A stretch of DNA of 5,437 nucleotides from Spirochaetales bacterium (lineage in GTDB: Bacteria; Spirochaetota; Spirochaetia; Treponematales; Rectinemataceae). Made by a program: the position numbers and the translations under genes. Shown here one piece after another: positions 1-5,437 of the stretch. Position 1 is the first letter of the stretch; the number at the start of each line of letters is the position of its first letter. The notes beneath the pieces are model-generated. The model saw only the letters and a program-made list of their open reading frames with translations, searched no databases and was not told the DNA's origin. The stretch lies in the NCBI GenBank assembly GCA_015657395.1, contig JADLKI010000008.1:149534-154970 (forward strand). Direction: 5' to 3'.

Positions 1-76
1 GATATTCGACAATCGCCGCGATCGCGAGCGCCGCGCTCACGGCAACCACAAAGTAAATCACCTGTTCTTCATCCAC
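1..76 (-). CDS. possible start of a membrane-protein gene, running off the left edge
   Basis: An open minus-strand frame follows the gpmA stop and runs off the window. From a GTG at 76-74 it reads VDEEQVIYFVVAVSAALAIA and continues AIVEY. An acidic start followed by about 17 hydrophobic residues looks like a membrane segment. The frame is open back to the gpmA stop at 113-115 but has no ATG, and no convincing ribosome site precedes the GTG. Another GTG overlaps the gpmA stop (TAGTG, 111-113), but its frame closes after 14 codons. Given the frame problems elsewhere in this window, a one-base error joining the two is possible. I do not recognise the family, and the start is a guess. Confidence 0.25.
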   Translation of the reverse strand, partial: MDEEQVIYFVVAVSAALAIAAIVEY

Positions 77-112
77 GGCAGGCTGGGACGGCGCGAAGCG
101 CTCGTTCCAGCA

Positions 113-859
113 CTATTTTGCCTTGCCCTGATTTGCGACGGCCTCGGCTGCCGCCCTCACGGCCTTTTCATCGGCCAGATAATAGTGCCGGACAGGCCTG
201 AGCGCCTCATCGAGCTCGTAGACGAGGGGAATTCCCGTCGGAATATTGAGGTCGACAATCGCTCATCGCCCTATAGAATCGAGATATTTCACGAGCGCAC
301 GCAGGGAATTCCCGTGCGCGGAGATGATCACGCTCTTTCCTGCCTTCACGTCGGGTGCGATGACGTTGTGCCACAGGGGCATGAATCGCGCGATCGTATC
401 CTTGAGGCTCTCCGCCAGTGGAAGCTCGGACGCTGCGAGCCCTGCATACCGTCTGTCCCTGCCGGGGAAGCGGGGATCGTCCGGAGTGAGCTCAGGCGGC
501 CTTATGTCGAAGCTCCGCCGCCAGAGATGCACCTGCTCCTCGCCGAATTTTCCCGCAGTCTCGGCCTTGTTCAGGCCCTGCAGCGCGCCGTAGTGCCGCT
601 CATTGAGACGCCACTCCTTGTGCACGGGAATCCACTGCATGTCCAGCTCGTCCAAGACAAAGTTGAGCGTACGGATCGCGCGCTTCAGCACCGAGGTATA
701 CGCGACATCGAATACAAACCCGCCCGCCTTCAGCGCTCTGCCGCTCGAAATCGCCTCGTCGACCCCCTTCGCCGTCAGGTCCACGTCAATCCAGCCGGTA
801 AACCGGTTCTCCTTATTCCATGCGCTTTCGCCGTGTCTCACAAGCACCAGTGTGTACAT
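113..859 (-). pseudogene. gpmA: 2,3-bisphosphoglycerate-dependent phosphoglycerate mutase, interrupted by an in-frame TGA
   Basis: This encodes the cytoplasmic glycolytic and gluconeogenic enzyme that interconverts 3- and 2-phosphoglycerate through a phosphohistidine. The histidine phosphatase-fold signatures are all visible: LVRHGES at residues 6-12 (His9 is the phosphate acceptor), FTGW 20-23, Arg60 in [23 protein letters not shown] 85-101 (Glu87), WRR 113-115 and [12 protein letters not shown] 181-192 (His182). Codon 199 (263-265) is TGA, but the same frame continues with the family C-terminus, [17 protein letters not shown], and ends ANQGKAK at a TAG (113-115). That gives 248 codons against about 250 in E. 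coli GpmA. Reading GGC GAT GAG GCG in place of GGG CGA TGA GCG restores Gly-Asp-Glu-Ala, close to the usual acidic stretch, so a paired one-base gain and loss of G is the simplest repair. As given, the product stops at 198 residues and lacks the C-terminal part that completes the active site. The ATG at 857-859 has AAGGAG nine bases upstream. The gene has its own promoter. Identity is near certain; whether the stop is real is not. Confidence 0.9.
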
Positions 860-868
860 TTATTGAAT

Positions 869-874
869 CTCCTT
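869..874 (-). promoter_or_regulatory. ribosome binding site of gpmA
   Basis: The minus strand reads AAGGAG here, nine bases before the ATG at 857-859. It fixes the start that gives the conserved [13 protein letters not shown]-terminus. A GC-rich palindrome (878-897) lies just upstream and could affect its accessibility. Confidence 0.8.
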
Positions 875-930
875 CTGTGCGTTGCGGCCGCAGCGCAAAA
901 GCATACAAGGCGCGCAACGCGCTTCTGTGC
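872..930 (-). repeat. structured gpmA leader: palindrome, alternative stems and a direct repeat
   Basis: The untranslated leader of gpmA holds several repeats. Positions 878-897 form a 20-base palindrome around GCGGCCGC with one imperfect pair. Positions 879-886 (gcgttgcg on the plus strand) are exactly complementary to 913-920 (cgcaacgc), and 913-920 can also take part in a local GCGCG/CGCGC hairpin. The 9-base word cttctgtgc occurs at 872-880 and again at 922-930, 50 bases apart, and the first copy includes part of the ribosome-site region. Some of these pairings exclude each other. That could be regulatory, or simply a by-product of GC-rich sequence. No known riboswitch class is recognised. 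Confidence 0.4.
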
Positions 931-946
931 ACTGATTAACGCTTTA

Positions 947-975
947 AATATATGAAAAAGAGAGGGCTATCGCAA
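947..975 (-). promoter_or_regulatory. sigma70-like promoter for gpmA
   Basis: On the minus strand there is a TTGCGA -35 box (970-975), a 17-base spacer and a TATATT -10 box (947-952). These match the consensus hexamers at 4/6 and 5/6. Transcription would start near position 940, giving a leader of about 80 bases. The site lies between the terminator of the transporter operon and gpmA, in the only AT-rich patch of this gap, which is where a separate gpmA promoter is expected. Predicted by pattern only. Confidence 0.6.
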
Positions 976-979
976 CTGC

Positions 980-1023
980 AAAACACAAAGACCACCCAGC
1001 CATGTACACTGACCGGGCGGCCT
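980..1023 (-). terminator. intrinsic terminator of the ABC transporter operon
   Basis: In the minus-strand transcript, 1011-1023 pairs with 989-1001 in an unbroken 13-base-pair stem with four G·U pairs. The loop is nine bases (1002-1010), and the stem is followed by the U-rich tail UUGUGUUUU (980-988). The four wobble pairs become A·C mismatches if the plus strand is transcribed, so the hairpin is built for minus-strand transcription. It begins about 100 bases after the stop of the last transporter gene and just before the gpmA promoter, so it separates the two units. The U tract is interrupted by two Gs, so efficiency may be below maximal. Confidence 0.8.
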
Positions 1024-1123
1024 TTTGTATCGAAAAAAGCAACAGCACAGGCGCCGCCCGCACGGGAAGCAATCACGGGCCGCGCCAGGATATCACCAAA
1101 TGATCCTGTCACTGGCCGGGCTG

Positions 1124-1642
1124 TCACGGGCTCGGCAGGGTCTCCTCCGTCTCTTCAGGCGCGCCGCCGCCCATGCTCTGGAAGCTCATTTCGCCGGCGG
1201 GCGGTCCTGATTCCTGGGCTTCCTCGATCTGTTCGGCCATCGTAAAGGGCTCGATCCACGGCTCGAGGCCGGCGGCCATCTTCGGCACCGAGATGATCAT
1301 CATGTCGCTCCAGAGAGGCACGGTGAATGTCTTCTCGATACTGGTATTGCCGTCAAAAATGGTCACCTGAATAGTGTGCCTCTGTCCCTGGACCAGGGCT
1401 CTGTCGCGGTCTCCCGGATAATATTCGGCGGATTCCTGCTTGTCTACCGAGACCTCCATGCCATTGATGGCGCTGTACGAGCCGTCGGCCGCATCCTTGT
1501 TGTCGATGAGAATTGTGTGCCGCCGGCCGGTAAAAATCATGAGCACCATAATCAGTATATACACTACCAGCAGTCCACCCTGCACGAGGCGGCGACGCGT
1601 CTTGGACTGAGGGGCGCTTTTTGCAGTTATAGTGTCGTTCAT
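1124..1642 (-). CDS. small membrane-anchored extracytoplasmic protein of the ABC transporter operon
   Basis: This 172-residue protein has no enzymatic motif. Residues 1-20 are cytoplasmic and basic (KTRRR 14-18). Residues 22-38 form one membrane span (GLLVVYILIMVLMIF). The remaining 130 or so residues should lie outside the membrane by the positive-inside rule. The external part has alternating beta-like stretches (HTILIDNKD 42-50, INGMEVSVD 59-67, HTIQVTIFD 89-97, EKTFTVPL 103-110, MMIISVP 114-120), suggesting a small beta-sandwich. It ends in an acidic, Gly/Pro-rich tail (about 138-172). The ATG at 1640-1642 overlaps the stop of the upstream permease (ATGA) and has GGAGGG five bases before it, so the much longer upstream open frame is not used. 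The layout and the HTILIDNK-type motif recall a family I remember as DUF6672, found beside similar transporters; this is from memory and needs a profile search. A role in assembling the transporter or docking its binding protein is inferred only from position. Confidence 0.85.
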   Translation of the reverse strand: MNDTITAKSAPQSKTRRRLVQGGLLVVYILIMVLMIFTGRRHTILIDNKDAADGSYSAINGMEVSVDKQESAEYYPGDRDRALVQGQRHTIQVTIFDGNTSIEKTFTVPLWSDMMIISVPKMAAGLEPWIEPFTMAEQIEEAQESGPPAGEMSFQSMGGGAPEETEETLPSP

Positions 1643-2784
1643 GCCTGCCCTCCATTCCCGGCCGCGGGCTTGCCGTTCCCTTTTGCCGGGCCGCTCCGGG
1701 CCCCGCGCAGGCTGAGGCGCGCCTCGGCGGCGGCCTTCCTCGTTCTCCACGCATAGAGCACGAGCGAGAGCGCGATGACGCCATACCCGATGAACTGGCG
1801 GAAGTACTCGCCGATCATCGCCGACCCGAAGAGTTTCTGCCCCGCGAGCGGCGATACCACAAACATGGCGTGCAGCAGCATGACGCCCACGAACACGTTG
1901 GCGATGCTCGCATTCGTGACCGATGCACCGCCGACAAGGATCGCGGCCACCGCGAAGAATCCCGTCTGGTCGTGCGCATTGTAGGTCGCGAGGTTCCCCA
2001 TGTTCTGGAGGAAGATGATCTGCCCCGCACACGCCAACACCGTCGAGATGATGATCGCCACGATGCGCGTTTTTTCGACCGGAATGCCGGCCGATTCCGC
2101 CACTGCCATGTCCTGGCCCACGGCCCTCATATCCTGCCCCAGCTTCGTCTTCTTGAACCACACCACGAAAATGCACAGAAGTGCGATGATGATGAAGGTC
2201 ACGAGGGGAATCGAGAACCCGGCCACGCGCAGCATGACAATGTTGTCGAGCGACTGCCGCACCGATTCGAGGTTGAGCGTGTTGCGGATGCCGTAGCCGC
2301 GCGAGAGCACGATGGCCTTGTTGCCCATGGGAATGACCGAGCCCAGCATGTACATCACGAAGAACTGGTAGATGCCGTTGATGAAAAAGGCCAGGATATA
2401 GCCCGTGACCATCTCGCGGCCCTTCGCCCTGTTCATGACGAGCCCGCAGACCCATCCCAGGAGCACCGCAATCGGCAGGCCCACCAGCAGAGCGAACACG
2501 AGGCCCTGCCAGTTCGCAATGCCGTAGTTCACGGCGAAAATGAGACCGATCTGGCCGGCCATCGCGCCCAGCGTCATGCCGAAGTTCAGTCCCATGCCCG
2601 CGTAAATCGGCAGGAGGAGCGCCAGCACTAGGAAGGAGTTGCGCCCCAGCCTCGTGATGATCTCCTGTAAAATATACTTGATCGAGAGGCCCGAGGGCGG
2701 AATCGCGGCTACGGTGATGATGACAAAAATGATGACAACCGCATATCGCGAGAACAACGTCGAAAGTTTTTTCTGTGCGCTCAT
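1639..2784 (-). CDS. ABC transporter inner-membrane permease, second subunit (BPD_transp_2 family)
   Basis: This 381-residue polytopic protein belongs to the branched-chain amino acid/ribose/nucleoside type permease family (LivH, RbsC, YufP/YufQ-like). It would form half of the membrane channel with the permease encoded just upstream. Hydrophobic segments cover residues of about 15-345. Family landmarks are the MGLNFGMTLGAMAG segment in the N-terminal third, the AKGREMVTGYILAFF stretch, a cytoplasmic loop with TKLGQDMRAVGQD that probably contacts the ATPase, and AAILVGGASV near the C-terminus. The same landmarks recur in the partner permease, so the two are paralogues. The start ATG overlaps the previous stop as ATGA (2781-2784) with AAGGTG five bases upstream. 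The last 35 or so residues form a basic Ala/Gly-rich tail (ending KPAAGNGGQA) that the partner lacks and that should be cytoplasmic. Substrate is not deducible; sugars or nucleosides are typical of the family. Confidence 0.9.
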   Translation of the reverse strand: MSAQKKLSTLFSRYAVVIIFVIITVAAIPPSGLSIKYILQEIITRLGRNSFLVLALLLPIYAGMGLNFGMTLGAMAGQIGLIFAVNYGIANWQGLVFALLVGLPIAVLLGWVCGLVMNRAKGREMVTGYILAFFINGIYQFFVMYMLGSVIPMGNKAIVLSRGYGIRNTLNLESVRQSLDNIVMLRVAGFSIPLVTFIIIALLCIFVVWFKKTKLGQDMRAVGQDMAVAESAGIPVEKTRIVAIIISTVLACAGQIIFLQNMGNLATYNAHDQTGFFAVAAILVGGASVTNASIANVFVGVMLLHAMFVVSPLAGQKLFGSAMIGEYFRQFIGYGVIALSLVLYAWRTRKAAAEARLSLRGARSGPAKGNGKPAAGNGGQA

Positions 2785-3823
2785 TTTGACACCTTTATCT
2801 TGCGCGTGAGCGCGTAGAGAATCATGCCGTTCGATACGATAATTCGTATGACCTCCGACATGTCGGTCTGAAGGAGCGAGTTGATCACCGACGGCGTCAT
2901 GGTCAGAAGCCCCTGGAACAGAATGGTTCCCACCAGCACATTCACCATGCTCGCCTTGTTGATGCTCGCGCCGCCGATGAGGATCGCGGCGACCGCAGGG
3001 AAGACCATCGGGCTCGGCGCCGTATAGAGCTGAATGAAGCCGAAGCTCTGCTCGTACACGATGATGCCCACCGCGCCCAGAAAGGTCGAAAGGATGACGG
3101 AGATCGTGCGCATCTTGTCGACATCGACGCCGGACGCGCGCGCAAAGTCGGGATTCGAGCCCACGGCCGTCATCGCGGTGCCAGTCCTGCTGCGCAGGAA
3201 CAGCCACATCAGAAAGGCGAACAGCGCGACAAACAGCAGAAGGCCCGTCGGGAACACAAAGAACTCGCCGATTTTGATCGCCAGGAAGTCGTTCAGTATG
3301 TGCAGCCAATAGTTCTCGACCGAAATCGTGGTGCGTAGCCCCTTGCCCGCGTAGCCCAGACCATCGTTGGATTGCTGTACGGCAGGATAAGCCACATGAT
3401 GCACATGAACATGATGAAGGAGAAGCCGACGTACATCGCGATGGTCATCTCCTCGCCTTTCACCTTGTTGAGGAGCTTGGCGTAGAACCAGCCGAGAATG
3501 ATCGAAAAGGGCGTTGCCAGCACGATTGCGCCCAAAAAGCCCAGCATCCCGTGGAGCTGGAGCTGCAGCGACAGCGTTGCTCCCAGAAGTCCCGACACCA
3601 GACCCAGCGCGAGGCCGAAGTTCAGGCCGCAGCCCGACTGGATCATCGGCACCATCGCGAGCACCATGATGGCATTCTGTCCGAAGCGGTTCAGCACGTC
3701 GGAAAACGACGCGTCGAGGCGGACGCGGACAAAGGGCGCCATGATGAAGAGCCCCACCAGAAAGAAGAATATGATGATGCGCGGCCATCCGAAGTCCTGA
3801 ATGAATGTCTTGAGATTACGCAT
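2781..3823 (-). pseudogene. ABC transporter inner-membrane permease, first subunit, frameshifted (BPD_transp_2 family)
   Basis: This is the paralogue of the following permease and the other half of the channel. The N-terminal half runs from the ATG at 3821-3823 (MRNLKTFIQDFGWPR, then a strong membrane span) through GCGLNFGLALG and VKGEEMTIAMYVGF to NPTMVW at residue 156. In-frame reading then degenerates and stops at 3293 (176 residues). From 3356 onward the next frame continues the family with GYAGKGLRTTISVENYWLHI, the cytoplasmic loop RTGTAMTAVGSNPDFARASG, AAILIGGASINKASMVNVLVG, and the end RKIKVSK. One extra G in the GGG run at 3355-3357 gives TMVW-GYAGKG and a normal 347-residue protein. 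The start overlaps the ATPase stop by eight bases, and the Shine-Dalgarno GGAGGAGG (3830-3837) lies inside the last ATPase codons. The junction is not a canonical slippery heptamer, so programmed frameshifting is unlikely. It is either a consensus error or a real inactivating deletion. Confidence 0.88.
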
Positions 3824-5417
3824 TGACGGCCTCCTCCATAGCAGCACCCGACATGAGCAGACCGAATTCGGAGATATCCGCCGTGGGCGGCAGGATACCG
3901 GCGATTCTGCCCTCGTCGACAATGGCGATGCGGTCGCAGATCGCGCGCAGCTCTTCGAGCTCGCTCGACACCATGACGATGGTCGTTCCGAAATCGCGGT
4001 TGTAGTGGTGCAGCGTGTCGAGCACGAGCTTCTTCGCGCCCACGTCGATGCCGCGCGTGGGCTCCGACACAAACATCAGCTGCGGCTTGATCGCAAACGC
4101 TTTCGCGAGGCAGATCTTCTGCTGATTGCCGCCCGACAGTTCCTTGGCCTTCTGCTTCGTGCTCGTGCACTTGATGTCGAGAAGCTTCACGTATTCCTGG
4201 CAAAGGTCCTCCATCGCCTTTTCGTCCCGCTGGGAAAAGAGGCCGAACAGCACCTTCTTCAGATACTGTCCATGCACCTGTATGGCGGTGAAGGCGATGT
4301 TCCATTCGAGGCTCTCGTCGAGGAGCAGCCCGACTCCGCGTCGGTCCTCCGAGACAAAGGCCATCCCCATCGCGAGCGCCTTGGCCGGATCATTGAGGGG
4401 GACGCTCTTGCCGTCCAGAACGACTTCGCCGCCGGCCGGGAACAGACCCATGATGCCGTTGGGAATGCCGAGTTTGCCCTGCCCCGCCAAGCCGCCGATG
4501 CCGAAGATCTCGCCTCTGTGCACGTCGAAAGAGACATCGCGCACCGTCTCGCCGGGCATGTCGACCCACAGATGCTGCACTCTGAACGTGTTCTCCGCAA
4601 AACTTCGGGCTTCGGAGCGCTGTCCGCCCTCGCCGAGGGAGCGGCCGACCATCCAGGACGCGATATCGCGCATGCTGATGTTTTCGTTGGCCGTATTCTT
4701 GACGGCATGGCCGTCGCGGAGCACGACGATGCGGCTCGCGATGGCCAGCACTTCCTGAAGTCGGTGGGAAATAAAAATAATCGCGATACCTTCCGCAGCG
4801 AGGCGCTTGAGGGTCTGCAGCAGCACTTCGGCTTCCGATTCGGTGAGGACCGCGGTGGGTTCGTCGAGAATGAGGATGCGCGTCTTTTCCCGGTCGATCT
4901 CCCGCGCTATTTCGGTGAACTGCTTGTGGCCCACCGGCATCTCGGAGACCAGCATGTCCGGATCGAGATCGACGCCGAGCTTGCCGATCGCCTTCCTGGC
5001 GCGTTCGCGCATTCTGTCGCGCTGAAGCACGCTCATGCGCTCGCCGAACACATCGTTCAGGATGCTCCTGCGCATGGATTCGCGGTTGAGCACGATATTT
5101 TCAGTCGTCGTGAAACCGGGGATCAGGCTGAATTCCTGATGGACCATGCCCAGGCCGGCGTCCAGCGCGTCGAAGGGGCTCGAGAAATGAACCTCCGTCC
5201 CTCCGATCTTGATGCTGCCCTGGAACCCGCCGGTCTCCATGATGACGGGCATGCCGAAAAGAATGCTCATGAGTGTGGTTTTACCCGCTCCGTTTTCTCC
5301 CACAAGGCCCAAAATCTCGCCTTCGCGGAGATCGAAGCTCACATCATGCAGTACAACGTTTCCATAAAAATCTTTGGAAACATGTTCGATGGAAAGAAGA
5401 GGACTTCCATTCGTCAT
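3816..5417 (-). CDS. sugar/nucleoside-type ABC transporter ATP-binding protein with two nucleotide-binding domains
   Basis: This 533-residue cytoplasmic ATPase energises import through the two permeases encoded next. It has the tandem-domain layout of RbsA, MglA and YufO. Domain 1 (about 6-255) has Walker A GENGAGKTT 40-48, Q-loop MVHQE 91-95, a variant signature MPVGHKQ 160-166 in place of LSxGxxQ, Walker B ILILDEP 181-187 and switch His218. Domain 2 (about 278-515) is degenerate, as is common in this family. Its Walker A-like GLAGQGKL 309-316 has Leu where Ser/Thr is expected. The signature LSGGNQQK 427-434 is intact, Walker B reads LMFVSEP 447-453 with Ser451 replacing Asp, and the switch His is replaced (MVSSE). 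One full hydrolytic site is therefore expected. The frame is intact. The chosen ATG (5415-5417) starts the usual short lead into the first strand, but has only a weak ribosome site (GTGGA). The upstream gene, probably the binding protein, is outside the window. Substrate is undetermined; two permeases per ATPase resembles the nucleoside YufOPQ type more than single-permease Rbs. Confidence 0.92.
   Translation of the reverse strand: MTNGSPLLSIEHVSKDFYGNVVLHDVSFDLREGEILGLVGENGAGKTTLMSILFGMPVIMETGGFQGSIKIGGTEVHFSSPFDALDAGLGMVHQEFSLIPGFTTTENIVLNRESMRRSILNDVFGERMSVLQRDRMRERARKAIGKLGVDLDPDMLVSEMPVGHKQFTEIAREIDREKTRILILDEPTAVLTESEAEVLLQTLKRLAAEGIAIIFISHRLQEVLAIASRIVVLRDGHAVKNTANENISMRDIASWMVGRSLGEGGQRSEARSFAENTFRVQHLWVDMPGETVRDVSFDVHRGEIFGIGGLAGQGKLGIPNGIMGLFPAGGEVVLDGKSVPLNDPAKALAMGMAFVSEDRRGVGLLLDESLEWNIAFTAIQVHGQYLKKVLFGLFSQRDEKAMEDLCQEYVKLLDIKCTSTKQKAKELSGGNQQKICLAKAFAIKPQLMFVSEPTRGIDVGAKKLVLDTLHHYNRDFGTTIVMVSSELEELRAICDRIAIVDEGRIAGILPPTADISEFGLLMSGAAMEEAVNA
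3830..3837 (-). promoter_or_regulatory. Shine-Dalgarno site of the first permease, inside the ATPase gene
   Basis: The minus strand reads GGAGGAGG, six bases before the permease ATG (3821-3823), while also encoding part of the ATPase C-terminus (MEEAVNA). With the eight-base ATGCGTAA overlap it indicates translational coupling of ATPase and permease synthesis. Confidence 0.75.
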
Positions 5418-5437
5418 AATAATTCCACTGGGAAAGG

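Noticed and set aside
263..265. TGA read as a sense codon (recoding or selenocysteine) in gpmA
   Set aside because: TGA terminates two genes here at ATGA overlaps, tryptophan is encoded by TGG, GpmA is not a selenoprotein, and I see no SECIS-like hairpin just downstream.
878..897. GC-rich palindrome as a terminator on the plus strand
   Set aside because: It is followed by an A-rich, not U-rich, stretch on the plus strand, and no plus-strand gene precedes it.
185..955. 256-codon plus-strand frame opposite gpmA
   Set aside because: It is a mirror of gpmA codon bias in GC-rich DNA. It has an Arg/His-rich composition, no ribosome site, and runs across the gpmA promoter.
936..1127. 63-codon minus-strand frame with GTG start overlapping the stop of the small anchored protein (GTGA)
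   Set aside because: It has no ribosome site, reads straight through the terminator hairpin and the gpmA promoter, and its protein shows no domain-like pattern.
1643..2455. N-terminal extension of the small anchored protein by over 270 codons
   Set aside because: The extension lies wholly inside the second permease in another frame and is low-complexity Arg/Gly/His. The ATG at 1640-1642 has a good ribosome site and an ATGA overlap.
1870..2631. 253-codon plus-strand frame opposite the second permease, rich in His, Asp and Arg
   Set aside because: This composition is typical of the antisense of a hydrophobic membrane-protein gene. The permease on the other strand is a clear family member.
3350..3365. 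Programmed ribosomal frameshift in the first permease
   Set aside because: The site GTC TGG GCT is not an X XXY YYZ slippery heptamer, and I see no internal Shine-Dalgarno or pseudoknot. A missing G in GGG is simpler.

Overview
The window comes from a fairly GC-rich bacterium (roughly 58-60% GC by eye). Every gene I can support is read from the minus strand. TGA is used as a normal stop at two ATGA stop/start overlaps, so the standard bacterial code applies. The gene content (a d-type phosphoglycerate mutase beside an ABC importer with two permeases and a small membrane-anchored partner) fits anaerobes such as spirochaetes, clostridia or synergistetes. The sequence alone does not settle which.

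Right to left, in the direction of transcription, the first unit is an ABC importer operon. It encodes a double-domain ATPase of the RbsA/MglA/YufO type (3816-5417), a first inner-membrane permease (2781-3823), a second paralogous permease (1639-2784) and a 172-residue single-span membrane protein with an extracytoplasmic domain (1124-1642). All four genes overlap (8, 4 and 4 bases) and have good Shine-Dalgarno sites inside the preceding gene, so they are translationally coupled. No substrate-binding protein is present; it probably lies beyond the right edge. The operon ends at a strong strand-specific intrinsic terminator (980-1023).

The second unit is gpmA, with its own sigma70-like promoter (947-975), an approximately 80-base leader rich in inverted repeats, a good ribosome site and a 248-codon frame down to position 113. 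The first 112 bases may hold the start of another membrane-protein gene that runs off the window.

Two genes are broken as given. The first permease needs one extra G at a GGG run (3355-3357) to join its two halves. gpmA has an in-frame TGA (263-265) that a paired +1/-1 G change would remove while restoring a family-like sequence. Both lesions involve G-runs and the surrounding protein sequence is well conserved. Consensus error in a draft or metagenomic assembly is therefore at least as likely as true gene decay.

I see no CRISPR array, insertion sequence, RNA gene or phage element. The least-described component is the small anchored protein at the end of the transporter operon.
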